Shown here: piece by piece, positions 25,132-33,818 of the stretch | How the letters are laid out: each line of letters opens with the position of its first letter | How positions within the stretch are numbered: position 1 is the stretch's first letter | NCBI GenBank assembly: GCA_018267575.1 | Contig: JAFDYF010000091.1 | Location: 1 to 41,388 of the forward strand | DNA from: Bacteroidota bacterium | GTDB lineage: Bacteria > Bacteroidota > Bacteroidia > Chitinophagales > Chitinophagaceae | Length of the DNA stretch: 41,388 nucleotides | Reading direction: 5' to 3' | Notes under the pieces: generated by a model | The model's input: only the letters and a program-made list of their open reading frames with translations | The model's database searches: none | Told to the model about the DNA's origin: nothing | Made by a program: the position numbers and the translations under genes

Positions 25132-25602
25132 ATGGCGAACGACATGCAGATCAAGGCCATTGAAACGATGGTCCAGGATATATTAAGCTCAGAGCCCGAG
25201 TATTTTTTGGTGGAAATAAAGATAAAGCCCACCAATAACGTAAAAATTTTTCTGGATGGAGATCATGGGATTTCTATCGAGAAATGTGTATACTGCAACA
25301 GGGCGCTGTATAAGAAAATGGAAGAGGAGCATTTTTTTCCTTCAGATGATTTTTCTCTGGAAGTATCTTCCCCAGGTCTTGACCAGCCTTTGAAATCATT
25401 GCGCCAGTACAAAAAAAATATTGGCAGGCTCATTGAGGTATTGCTGGTGGACGGGAAGAAAATACTGGGAAAACTGATCGATGCCAGCGAGGATGGTATT
25501 GTACTGGAAGAAACAAAAGGGAAGAACAAGAAGAAGGAGCTGATCAACCATGCTATCTTATTCAACAATATAAAATCAACAACTATTCAAATTGTATTTT
25601 AA
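25132..25602 (+). CDS. rimP: Ribosome maturation factor RimP
   Basis: RimP helps assemble the 30S subunit. I choose the ATG at 25132 (MANDMQIKAIE), giving 156 residues, the usual family length. The frame stays open back to 25078, but that extension of 18 codons is encoded by a hairpin and begins at or before the predicted transcription start. The N-terminal alpha/beta domain (about 10-80) has EYFLVEIKIKP and NVKIFLDGDHGISIEKC; the DDFSLEVSSPGLDQPL motif typical of RimP follows at about 80-95; the C-terminal SH3-like domain covers about 100-156. nusA starts 36 bp downstream and infB follows, the classic order. Confidence 0.95.
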   Translation: MANDMQIKAIETMVQDILSSEPEYFLVEIKIKPTNNVKIFLDGDHGISIEKCVYCNRALYKKMEEEHFFPSDDFSLEVSSPGLDQPLKSLRQYKKNIGRLIEVLLVDGKKILGKLIDASEDGIVLEETKGKNKKKELINHAILFNNIKSTTIQIVF

Positions 25603-25604
25603 CG

Positions 25605-25622
25605 GCAGGGCTTTTGCCCAGC
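25605..25622 (+). other. Small hairpin between rimP and nusA
   Basis: GGGC (25608-25611) and GCCC (25616-25619) pair around TTTT, with outer GC/GC pairs across one A-A mismatch. It is too short and lacks a T tail for termination; it may be an RNA processing or pausing site. Confidence 0.3.
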
Positions 25623-25638
25623 ATTAAATTTAAGCGTT

Positions 25639-26886
25639 ATGGCAAGTATCAATCTGATCGAGGCTTTCCAGGATTTCAAGGAAGCTGAAAATATCGACCG
25701 GCCTACCATGATGAAGGTAGTAGAAGATGTGTTCAAAACATTGTTGCGCAAAAAATACGGCAGTGATGAAAATTTTGACGTGATCGTGAATGCCGAGAAA
25801 GGCGACCTTGAGATTGTACGTCACCGGATTATTGTAGAAGATGGGGCTGTGAACGATCCTCTTGCCGAAGTTCCTTATAGCGAAGCCGTTAAGATTGAGC
25901 CAGATTTTGAGGTGGGCGAAGAATTATATCAGGAAGTGGAGATATTGGATTTTGGCCGCCGTGCTATTTTGGCCGCCAAACAAACACTGGCCAGCCGTAT
26001 TGGCGACCTGAAAAAAAATGTGCTCGTAAAAAAATACAGCGACCGTATCGGGGAGATTGTAAATGCAGAAGTATACCAGGTTTGGAAAAAGGAGATATTA
26101 TTGTTGGATGAAGAAGGCAGTGAACTGATTCTTCCAAAATCAGAACAAATCCCTCAGGATTATTTCAAAAAGGGGGAAAGCATCCGGGCCGTTGTAAAAA
26201 AAGTAGATCTGAAAAATAATTCACCCGTAATCATTTTATCAAGAACCAGCCCCTCTTTCCTATCCAAATTATTGGAAATAGAAGTGCCAGAAATATTTGA
26301 TGGTTTGATCGTGATCAAGAAGATTGTGCGAGAACCAGGAGAACGTGCCAAAGTGGCCGTGGAATCTTATGACGACCGCATTGACCCCGTGGGGGCTTGT
26401 GTGGGTATGAAGGGTTCCCGTATACATGGTATCGTTCGTGAACTGAAAAATGAGAACATCGATGTGATCAACTGGACCAATAATACCCAATTGCTGATCC
26501 AACGCTCATTGACGCCGTCCAAAATAACTAGTATGGACCTAGACAGCGAAAAGATGCAAGCAAATGTCTATTTAAAACCAGACCAAGTGTCCTTGGCCAT
26601 TGGCCGTAAAGGGGTCAATATCAAATTGGCTCAGGAATTGACCGGTTATAGCATTGATGTGTTCCGCGATAATGAAGGGGAAGTGGAAGAATTTGATATC
26701 GATCTGGAAGAGTTTAGCGATGAGATTGAAACTTGGGTGATAGATGAATTTAAAAGGGTTGGCTGCGATACGGCTAGATCAGTGCTATCTTTAACCCCTG
26801 AAGAGTTGGAAAGAAGGACTGACTTGGAGCGGGAAACGATTGATGATGTGCGGAAGGTATTGAAAGCAGAATTTGAAAAAGAATAA
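25639..26886 (+). CDS. nusA: Transcription termination/antitermination factor NusA
   Basis: The 415-residue protein has the standard order: N-terminal polymerase-binding domain (about 1-125), S1 domain (about 136-200, beginning IGEIVNAEVYQVW), KH1 with GMKG at 256-259 (VGMKGSRIHGIV) and KH2 with GRKG at 322-325 (LAIGRKGVNIKLAQ), then a short acidic tail with a helix-hairpin-helix-like segment (VGCDTARSVLSLTPEEL). It lacks the duplicated C-terminal acidic repeats of E. coli NusA, as is usual in Bacteroidota. NusA binds elongating polymerase and modulates pausing and hairpin termination. A NusA-sensitive hairpin lies at the front of its own operon, which makes autoregulation plausible. Confidence 0.97.
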   Translation: MASINLIEAFQDFKEAENIDRPTMMKVVEDVFKTLLRKKYGSDENFDVIVNAEKGDLEIVRHRIIVEDGAVNDPLAEVPYSEAVKIEPDFEVGEELYQEVEILDFGRRAILAAKQTLASRIGDLKKNVLVKKYSDRIGEIVNAEVYQVWKKEILLLDEEGSELILPKSEQIPQDYFKKGESIRAVVKKVDLKNNSPVIILSRTSPSFLSKLLEIEVPEIFDGLIVIKKIVREPGERAKVAVESYDDRIDPVGACVGMKGSRIHGIVRELKNENIDVINWTNNTQLLIQRSLTPSKITSMDLDSEKMQANVYLKPDQVSLAIGRKGVNIKLAQELTGYSIDVFRDNEGEVEEFDIDLEEFSDEIETWVIDEFKRVGCDTARSVLSLTPEELERRTDLERETIDDVRKVLKAEFEKE

Positions 26887-26893
26887 CCTGATA

Positions 26894-26911
26894 ATTCATA
26901 GAAATATGAAT
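26894..26911 (+). other. GAAA-loop hairpin between nusA and infB
   Basis: ATTCATA (26894-26900) and TATGAAT (26905-26911) form a perfect 7-bp stem closed by a GAAA tetraloop, seven bases after the nusA stop. No T run follows. It may stabilise or process the polycistronic mRNA. Confidence 0.35.
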
Positions 26912-26944
26912 ACAGGATTGATATTTAAACACAAAAACTCATGA

Positions 26945-26974
26945 CGATGGTCCATGGATCCATCGTCCATGGAC
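26945..26974. repeat. Nested palindromes (GGTCCATGG type) at the infB start
   Basis: GTCCATGG (26950-26957) pairs with CCATGGAC (26967-26974); CGATGG (26945-26950) can instead pair with CCATCG (26960-26965). The sequence has the composition of dispersed GATGGTCCATGG repeats common in this phylum. It overlaps the first in-frame ATG (26954) of infB. Confidence 0.55.
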
Positions 26975-26983
26975 AAACAAAAT

Positions 26984-29872
26984 ATGTCAGAAACTCCAAC
27001 ATTGCGATTAATGGCAGCCGCCAAGGAATTCAATATCGGCAAGGACACGCTGGTAGATTTTTTGGTGGCCAAAGGATTTAGTAAAGACGACCTTAAGCCC
27101 ACTTCCAAACTTACAGAGGAAATGTACCGTTCCCTGCAACAGGAATTCCAGAGTGATAAGGTAGCAAAAATCAAAAGCGACCAGATTGACTTGCCAAAAG
27201 GAAGTAGTGTGGAGGCAAAGAAAAGAAAGGAAGACGAGGCGATTTTGTTTAAAAAGGAAACCAAAAAAGCGCCAGTAGAAGAGCCGGCTCCGGAACCACC
27301 CAAACCAACCCTAAAACAGGCAGAGCCCGAGCCGGTTAAAAAGGAAGAACCTGAAATTATCAAGATAGAAACCCCAGAAATAGAAGGGCCGAAGGTGTTG
27401 AATAAAATAGATCTTTCATCGATTGATTCCTCTACCCGTCCCAAAAAAGTTGCTAAAAAGAAAAAAGAAGAAAAGGCCCCCAAGGAGGCAATCGAGGTTC
27501 CCAAAGAAGAAAATGAAATAAAAGAAGAAGTAGCGCCGGTTGTGGAAACAAAACAGGAAGAAATCCCCGTACCTCCAATTATTGTAGAGGAGCCGAAGGC
27601 GGAAGAAAATCAAGAAATAGTTATTGAGAATATTAAAGCGGAAAAAATAGAAGGACCTAAAATTCTGGGCAAAATTGATTTACCAGTAGATAGCGATACC
27701 CGCCCTAAGTCATCAGTAGCCCCCGCTTCGGAAGAAAAAAGAAAACGCAAAAGGATTCCCATCGAAAAGAAGGAACCGGGCAGAATACATAGGGACGGTT
27801 TTCAAAAAGATGCTGCTGCTACAGGTGGCGAACAGAAGCCGCGAGAGAGCCGTTTTCCCATACAACGTAACCCAGGTGGTAATCGTGGAGGTGCTGGAGG
27901 CGACCACCGTAACCGCGGTCAGGACTCCCGCACGCCAAGAGAAGTAAAAGAGATAGACAAAAAGGAAATTCAGGAAAAAATCAGGCAGACACAGGCCAAG
28001 CTGGCCGGTTCTGGTGGAAGAGGAAAAAGCCTGAAAGCAAAATACCGTCGAGCCAAACGAGAGGAAATGGCTGATCACGCTGATGGGTCCGAACTTACAG
28101 ACAACAAATTGCAGGTAACGGAATTTATCAGCGTAAGTGAATTGGCCAACCTGATGGATGTAAACTATGCAGATGTAATCAGTAAATGTATGAGCCTTGG
28201 TATGATGGTTTCCATCAACCAACGCCTGGAAGCCGACGTGATTGAGTTGGTGGCGGGTGAATTTGGCTATGTAGTGGAATTTATCGGCATTGATGATGCC
28301 GCAGAAATGGAAGAAGAAGAGGAAGCAGATGCACCAGAAGATTTATTGCCCCGCTCACCCATCGTAACCATCATGGGTCACGTTGACCATGGTAAAACCT
28401 CCTTGCTGGATTATATCCGCAGTGCCAATGTGGTAGCGGGTGAGGCTGGGGGTATTACCCAGCATATCGGTGCCTATGAAGTGACCCTGGCCAATGGAAA
28501 GAAAATTGCTTTTTTGGATACTCCGGGTCACGAGGCATTTACGGCTATGCGTGCCCGTGGTGCGCAGGTAACGGATATCGCTGTTATTGTGATTGCAGCA
28601 GACGATGCAGTGATGCCACAAACACGTGAGGCAATCAGCCATGCACAGGCAGCTGGCGTACCCATGATTTTCGCCATCAATAAAATTGATAAAGATGGCG
28701 CCAATCCACAAAAAATCTATGAGCAATTGGCGGGCATGAACCTGCTGGTAGAGTCATGGGGCGGTAAATATCAGTCTCAGGAAATTTCTGCCAAAAAAGG
28801 TTTGAATGTAGAGCAATTGCTGGAAAAAATATTATTGGAGGCGGAATTGTTGGAACTGAAAGCAAACCCCAACAGGGAGGCTTCCGGCACCATCATTGAA
28901 GCAACATTGGATAAGGGTAGGGGTTATGTGGCCACTGTGTTGGTACAAAACGGCACCTTGGATAATGGCGATATTGTTGTATCAGGACAATATTATGGAA
29001 GGGTAAAGGCGATGTCGAACGAGCGTAACAAACGTGTGGAGAGTGCACCCCCATCAACCCCTGTATTATTGCTCGGATTGAACGGTGCTCCTCAAGCCGG
29101 TGAAAAGTTCAAAGTATATGAGGACGAGAGCGAAGCAAAAGAAACGGCCAATAAAAGAGCACAGTTATTGCGCGAACAAGGTATCCGTACCAAGAAACAT
29201 ATCACGCTGGATGAGATTGGCCGTAGGTTAGCATTGGGCAATTTCAAAGAGCTTAATCTTATTATCAAAGGTGATGTGGATGGTTCTGTGGAAGCATTGA
29301 GCGATTCCTTGCAGAAACTATCTACCGAGGAAATTGCTGTTCGGGTGGTACACCAAGCGGTTGGTGCCATTACAGAAAGTGATATCCTACTGGCGACGGC
29401 TTCCGATGCCGTAATCGTGGGCTTCAATGTAAGACCATCGCTACAGGCTTCTAAGTTGGCCGAAAATGAAGGGGTGGAAATCAAGACCTACTCCATCATT
29501 TACAATGCCATTGAGGAAGTGAAGAGTGCAATGGAAGGGATGCTGGAACCAAAAATTCAAGAGAAGATCACCGCAAATGTGGAAGTGCGCAATGTGTTCA
29601 AGTTTGATAAAGCCACAGTAGCGGGATGTTTTGTGTTGGATGGAAAAATCAATCGTAATTCAAAAATACGTTTGGTGAGGGATGGTATCGTTATTTACCC
29701 AACAGGAGAAGGAGCCACCGCCGAACTTCAATCACTCAAGCGGTTCAAAGATGATGTAAAAGAAGTGGCTTCTAGTATGGAATGCGGTCTTACCATCAAG
29801 AATTACAATGATATTAAAGTGGGCGATATTGTAGAGGCCTATGAAGAAGAAGAAGTAAAAAGAACACTTTAA
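26984..29872 (+). CDS. infB: Translation initiation factor IF-2
   Basis: IF-2 is the GTPase that brings initiator tRNA to the 30S subunit. I prefer the ATG at 26984 (MSETPTLRLMAAAKEF), giving 962 residues; the in-frame ATG at 26954 adds ten residues encoded by a palindromic repeat. Order: IF2_N helix-turn-helix (about 5-55), a long low-complexity linker rich in Lys, Glu and Pro (about 60-370) with two copies of IEGPK[VI]L-x-KIDL...TRPK (near 134 and 222), then the GTPase domain with GHVDHGKTS near 465, DTPGHE and NKID near 565, and the C-terminal domains. The spacing after nusA is 97 bp and contains a small hairpin. Confidence 0.97.
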   Translation: MSETPTLRLMAAAKEFNIGKDTLVDFLVAKGFSKDDLKPTSKLTEEMYRSLQQEFQSDKVAKIKSDQIDLPKGSSVEAKKRKEDEAILFKKETKKAPVEEPAPEPPKPTLKQAEPEPVKKEEPEIIKIETPEIEGPKVLNKIDLSSIDSSTRPKKVAKKKKEEKAPKEAIEVPKEENEIKEEVAPVVETKQEEIPVPPIIVEEPKAEENQEIVIENIKAEKIEGPKILGKIDLPVDSDTRPKSSVAPASEEKRKRKRIPIEKKEPGRIHRDGFQKDAAATGGEQKPRESRFPIQRNPGGNRGGAGGDHRNRGQDSRTPREVKEIDKKEIQEKIRQTQAKLAGSGGRGKSLKAKYRRAKREEMADHADGSELTDNKLQVTEFISVSELANLMDVNYADVISKCMSLGMMVSINQRLEADVIELVAGEFGYVVEFIGIDDAAEMEEEEEADAPEDLLPRSPIVTIMGHVDHGKTSLLDYIRSANVVAGEAGGITQHIGAYEVTLANGKKIAFLDTPGHEAFTAMRARGAQVTDIAVIVIAADDAVMPQTREAISHAQAAGVPMIFAINKIDKDGANPQKIYEQLAGMNLLVESWGGKYQSQEISAKKGLNVEQLLEKILLEAELLELKANPNREASGTIIEATLDKGRGYVATVLVQNGTLDNGDIVVSGQYYGRVKAMSNERNKRVESAPPSTPVLLLGLNGAPQAGEKFKVYEDESEAKETANKRAQLLREQGIRTKKHITLDEIGRRLALGNFKELNLIIKGDVDGSVEALSDSLQKLSTEEIAVRVVHQAVGAITESDILLATASDAVIVGFNVRPSLQASKLAENEGVEIKTYSIIYNAIEEVKSAMEGMLEPKIQEKITANVEVRNVFKFDKATVAGCFVLDGKINRNSKIRLVRDGIVIYPTGEGATAELQSLKRFKDDVKEVASSMECGLTIKNYNDIKVGDIVEAYEEEEVKRTL

Positions 29873-30022
29873 AAAGTTATTAGGCATAGGGCAGAAGGCA
29901 TTTCTTTCCTTATACCCTTAGCCTCAAACCCTTTATCATCTCTAATAAAACTTTTGTTAAATATCGGCAGCTCTTCCACAATGAGCATTGATGAAACTAA
30001 TTTTGACCCTCACATGTTTGAT

Positions 30023-31375
30023 ATGAATAGAACGCTGCTATTTTTTGTTTTTTTGTTAATCGGTTTGAACTCTTTTTCACAACAGAAAGTAGTGGCAGAT
30101 AAAATAGTGGGGATTGTAGGGGATAAGATTATCCTTAAATCAGAAATTTCAACAGCCATTTCGGATGTGGTACGCCAAGGTGGTCAGGCCCCGGAAGATT
30201 GTCAGGTGATTGATGGCATGCTGATCCAAAAAGCCTTGGTAGTGCAGGCGGAAAAAGATTCCATACCAGTAAGCGATGATGATGTGGAAGCAGAGATAGA
30301 CCAGAAGATCCGTTATTTTATTGGTCAATACGGCAGTAAGGAGGCGTTGGAGCAAATTTCTGGCAGAACCATCTATCAGCTAAAAGAAGATTTCCGTCAA
30401 CCGATTAGGGAACAACGTATGGCTCAGGGCATGCGTAACAAAGTGGTGGAAAATGTAAGAATCACCCCTACGGAAGTAAAAGAGTATTACGATAAGATCC
30501 CAAAAGATAGCCTGCATTTTTATGAATCGGAATTACAGGTCGGTGAAATTGTAATGTACCCCAAAGCCAGTCGCGATATTGAAAAACTCGCCATCGATGA
30601 CCTGAACGAGTATAAAAGAAAAGTGGAGGCTGGCATTAATAAGTTTGCCGATTTGGCCAGGCTTTATTCTGATGACCCTGGTAGCAGAGATCGGGGCGGT
30701 GAATATGATATCAGCCGCGGTGACAAACAATGGGACCCTGTATTTATGGCTGCTGTTTTCAGATTGAAAGATGGACAGATATCCCCGGTAATCAAAACCC
30801 AGTTTGGGTATCACATTATCCAAATGGTAAGCAGGAATGGGGACGACGCTAAGATTCGCCATATTTTGCGTATCCCACAGATTACAGATGCGGAAATCAA
30901 TATCACCATTCAAAAGTTGGATTCGGTGCGAACCCAACTCATCGATGGCTCAATTTCTTTTGGTGAAGCCGTAGTAAAATACAGTGATGACCCACAAGCC
31001 AAATTTACCGCAGGTCTAAAAATGGCCAGGGATGGGTCCACTTACTTAACCATCGATCAGCTTGATAAGGATGTGGTAAAATTGTTGGGAAATCTAAAAG
31101 TGGGCAGTTATTCAAAACCAACTGTTTTTACTGACGATAGGGGAAAAAAGGGAGTTCATATTATTGAATTGATTTCAAAATCAGCACCACATCGTGAGAA
31201 CCTTCAGGATGATTATAACCGGATAGCCCAGCGGGCATTAGAAGAAAAAAAGCAAAAAGCGTTGGAACAATGGTTTACTTCAAAAATCCCAACCTTCTAT
31301 ATTTTAATTGATAAAGATTATCAGCATTGCCATAATCTTGACAAGTGGAAATCTGTAATGGTCTCCAACAATTGA
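30023..31375 (+). CDS. SurA-like periplasmic peptidyl-prolyl isomerase/chaperone
   Basis: I start at the ATG at 30023 (MNRTLLFFVFLL), giving 450 residues with a good signal peptide (GLNSFSQ); the frame opens earlier at a TTG but that part has no signal character. The mature N-terminus (VVADKIVGIVGDKIILKSEI) is a SurA N-domain signature. Two parvulin (PpiC) rotamase modules follow: about 165-285 (ARLYSDDPGSRDRGGEYD, QFGYHIIQMV) and about 285-395 (IRHILRIPQITDAEI). SurA proteins fold outer-membrane barrels, and the large SusC-type proteins of this phylum are likely clients. It lies 150 bp after infB. Confidence 0.9.
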   Translation: MNRTLLFFVFLLIGLNSFSQQKVVADKIVGIVGDKIILKSEISTAISDVVRQGGQAPEDCQVIDGMLIQKALVVQAEKDSIPVSDDDVEAEIDQKIRYFIGQYGSKEALEQISGRTIYQLKEDFRQPIREQRMAQGMRNKVVENVRITPTEVKEYYDKIPKDSLHFYESELQVGEIVMYPKASRDIEKLAIDDLNEYKRKVEAGINKFADLARLYSDDPGSRDRGGEYDISRGDKQWDPVFMAAVFRLKDGQISPVIKTQFGYHIIQMVSRNGDDAKIRHILRIPQITDAEINITIQKLDSVRTQLIDGSISFGEAVVKYSDDPQAKFTAGLKMARDGSTYLTIDQLDKDVVKLLGNLKVGSYSKPTVFTDDRGKKGVHIIELISKSAPHRENLQDDYNRIAQRALEEKKQKALEQWFTSKIPTFYILIDKDYQHCHNLDKWKSVMVSNN

Positions 31376-31415
31376 TTTTCTTATCATAGGTTAATAACAC
31401 TTCTGAAATTTTGAT

Positions 31416-31423
31416 TAACTTTG
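31416..31423 (+). promoter_or_regulatory. -7 promoter box before the PurF-like gene
   Basis: TAACTTTG matches TAnnTTTG and lies 16 bases before the ATG at 31440, implying a very short leader. No clear -33 TTTG is present about 20 bp upstream. Confidence 0.5.
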
Positions 31424-31439
31424 CGCTTCATTTTTATTC

Positions 31440-33287
31440 ATGAGCGATGAAATAAAACATGAATGCGGGTTGGCATTCATCAGGCTTCGCAAACCGTTCT
31501 CATATTACCTGCAAAAATACGGGACTGTGCTTCATGGTCTTAGCAAGCTCTACCTGCTAATGGAAAAGCAGCATAATCGTGGACAGGATGGGGCAGGGGT
31601 TGCTTCTGTTAAATTAAATGTGGAACCGGGCCATCCCTTTTTGAACAGGATCCGCAGTAACGAAAACCAACCCATAGTCGATATCTTCTCGAAAATTTAT
31701 GCAGAGCTAAAAGAGCTCGAAAAATACCAGCCCGATATTAGCAAACACCCCGGGCTCATGAAAGGTCATATCTCTTTTCTGGGCGAATTGTTGCTAGGGC
31801 ATCTCCGTTACGGTACACAGGGCAAGAACAATGTTGAGTTCTGCCATCCATTCATAAAAAGGAACACCATTCCTACTCGCAACTTGGCATTGGCAGGAAA
31901 TTTCAATCTGGTAAACACGGATGAACTTTTTGCGTTGATCAATGTAGAACCCGGGGAGTTTCAAAAGCAAAGCGACCTGGCTGCTATGATGGAAGTGATT
32001 CATCATTTTTTGGTGAAGGCAGATGAACTGAGTCCGGGCAATCTGGATATTGCGAATGTATTGAGAAAAGCCGTATCCCTTTTTGATGGAGGCTTTACCG
32101 TTGGTGGCTTGGTAGGCAATGGTGATGCATTTGTGTTTCGCGATGCACATGGCATTCGGCCCGCATATTATTTTATCGATGATGAAATAGTGGTTTGTGC
32201 TTCGGAGCGCTCAGCAATACGCACGGTTTTTAATCTGGAAGAAAATGATGTGAAAGAGTTGATGCCGGGCATGGGGCTGATTGTAAAAGCCGATAGCACC
32301 GTTAGCTTGGAGCAGCTATTGGAACCCAAAGAGCGGAGGGCTTGTAGTTTTGAACGGATTTATTTTTCACGTGGGAGCGATGAAAAAATTTATAGAGAGC
32401 GCATTGCATTGGGTTATAACCTGAGCGAGCAAGTATTGAATGCGATCAATAGTGATTTAAAGAATACCATTTTTTCTTTTATACCCAACACAGCAGAAGT
32501 TGCTTTTTATGGTTTGTGGAAAGGCATGGATGATTATCTGGAGAAAGTAAAGATCCAACGCATCCTTTCTTGGGGCAGGGATTATTCGGAAGAGAAGTTG
32601 AAGGAAATGATCAGTCGGAAAATCCGTGTGGAGAAAATTGCCATCAAAGATGTAAAGATGCGCACCTTCATTACAGAAGATGTGAGCCGCAACGAAATGG
32701 TACAACATGTGTATGATGTAACCTATGGAACGGTGAACAAGGGCACGGATACCTTGGTAGTTATCGATGATTCGATTGTTCGTGGTACCACGTTGAAAGA
32801 AAGTATTGTGCGGATGTTGTCGAGGTTGGAGCCAAAGAAAATCATTGTGATTTCATCCGCACCGCAAATACGCTATCCCGATTGTTATGGCATTGATATG
32901 AGCAAGCTTGGAGACTTTATCGCTTTTCGGGCTGCCATCGCATTGACAAAGGAGTCGGGGAAAGAAGATTACCTACAAGAATTATATCTAAAGTGCAAGG
33001 AGTTGGATCGCACAGGTCAGCTTCATTCTTTAAATGTAGTACAGCAGGTGTACAAGCCTTTTTCACCTGAGCAGATTTCTGAAAAAATTGCACAGTTGAT
33101 CACCCCACCAGAAGTAAAGATTCCTGTACAGGTGATTTATCAAACAATCGAGTCCTTGCACAAGGCCTGCCCTACCAATACAGGCGACTGGTATTTTACG
33201 GGCAATTACCCTACGATTGGTGGCAACAAAGTGGTGAACAAAGCTTTTATTAATTTTATGGAAGGGAAAAATGTAAGGGGCTATTGA
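31440..33287 (+). CDS. Amidophosphoribosyltransferase-like (PurF family) protein, long form
   Basis: The protein has the two parts of PurF: an N-terminal class II glutamine amidotransferase and a C-terminal type I phosphoribosyltransferase. The nucleophile is Cys9 (HECGLAF), which implies removal of an 8-residue propeptide. Supporting motifs are NRGQDGAG (46-53), GHLRYGT (120-126), GNFNLVN (153-159), RDAHGIRP (234-241) and the PRPP-binding VVIDDSIVRGTT (440-451). PurF makes phosphoribosylamine from PRPP and glutamine, the first purine step. At 615 residues it is about 100 longer than classical PurF, with extra sequence between the domains (about 360-410) and in the glutaminase part (about 60-115). 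Bacteroidota often carry such a long form, so it may be a paralogue rather than the housekeeping PurF. Confidence 0.85.
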   Translation: MSDEIKHECGLAFIRLRKPFSYYLQKYGTVLHGLSKLYLLMEKQHNRGQDGAGVASVKLNVEPGHPFLNRIRSNENQPIVDIFSKIYAELKELEKYQPDISKHPGLMKGHISFLGELLLGHLRYGTQGKNNVEFCHPFIKRNTIPTRNLALAGNFNLVNTDELFALINVEPGEFQKQSDLAAMMEVIHHFLVKADELSPGNLDIANVLRKAVSLFDGGFTVGGLVGNGDAFVFRDAHGIRPAYYFIDDEIVVCASERSAIRTVFNLEENDVKELMPGMGLIVKADSTVSLEQLLEPKERRACSFERIYFSRGSDEKIYRERIALGYNLSEQVLNAINSDLKNTIFSFIPNTAEVAFYGLWKGMDDYLEKVKIQRILSWGRDYSEEKLKEMISRKIRVEKIAIKDVKMRTFITEDVSRNEMVQHVYDVTYGTVNKGTDTLVVIDDSIVRGTTLKESIVRMLSRLEPKKIIVISSAPQIRYPDCYGIDMSKLGDFIAFRAAIALTKESGKEDYLQELYLKCKELDRTGQLHSLNVVQQVYKPFSPEQISEKIAQLITPPEVKIPVQVIYQTIESLHKACPTNTGDWYFTGNYPTIGGNKVVNKAFINFMEGKNVRGY

Positions 33288-33317
33288 CCACCTTGCATCC
33301 CTTTCAAAAAGATTGGT

Positions 33318-33818
33318 ATGAAATCACTTTTAATAATAAGGCATGCTAAAAGCAGTTGGGATCATATACTGCAAAGCGATTTTGACAGACCGTTGAATGA
33401 ACGCGGTAAAATGGATGCTCCCATGATGGCATTGCGTCTTATAAAGAGGAATATTGCTATTGACCGCTTTATTTCTAGTCCCGCCCGACGTGCAAAAAAA
33501 ACAGCTTCTCTTTTTATAAATGAATATGGGAAACCGGAAACGGATATCCGTTTTGTTGATGAGCTTTATCATGCGCCTGCCCACACTTTTATAAAAATAG
33601 TTTCAGGATTGGATGATGGACTGGCAACTGTAGCCATCTTTTCCCATAACCCAGGGATCACCGAATATGTAAATATGCTCACCGGGACCCAAATCGATAA
33701 TATGCCCACTGCTGGCATATTTGCAGTAAAAGCCCCTATTTCATCTTGGGTGGAATTTGCAGCCGCAAAAAAAGAATTCTGGTTTTTCGATTATCCCAAA
33801 TCAGATATTGGTTTATAA
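33318..33818 (+). CDS. SixA-like histidine phosphatase
   Basis: This 166-residue protein of the histidine phosphatase (phosphoglycerate mutase-like) superfamily has the RHA motif at residues 8-10 (LLIIRHAKSSW), with His9 as the phospho-acceptor. A second basic motif (SSPARRAKKTA) follows at about 53-63, and the second catalytic His is in FSHNPGI at about 113. It matches the short SixA group, which dephosphorylates phosphohistidine in signalling proteins in E. coli; substrate here is unknown. It starts 30 bp after the PurF-like gene. Its stop overlaps that of the convergent glycosyltransferase gene by six bases. Confidence 0.87.
   Translation: MKSLLIIRHAKSSWDHILQSDFDRPLNERGKMDAPMMALRLIKRNIAIDRFISSPARRAKKTASLFINEYGKPETDIRFVDELYHAPAHTFIKIVSGLDDGLATVAIFSHNPGITEYVNMLTGTQIDNMPTAGIFAVKAPISSWVEFAAAKKEFWFFDYPKSDIGL

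Noticed and set aside
26896..27504. Minus-strand frame of 202 codons opposite the infB start
   Set aside because: Low-complexity Ser/Phe/Leu product is the mirror of the Lys/Glu-rich IF-2 linker.
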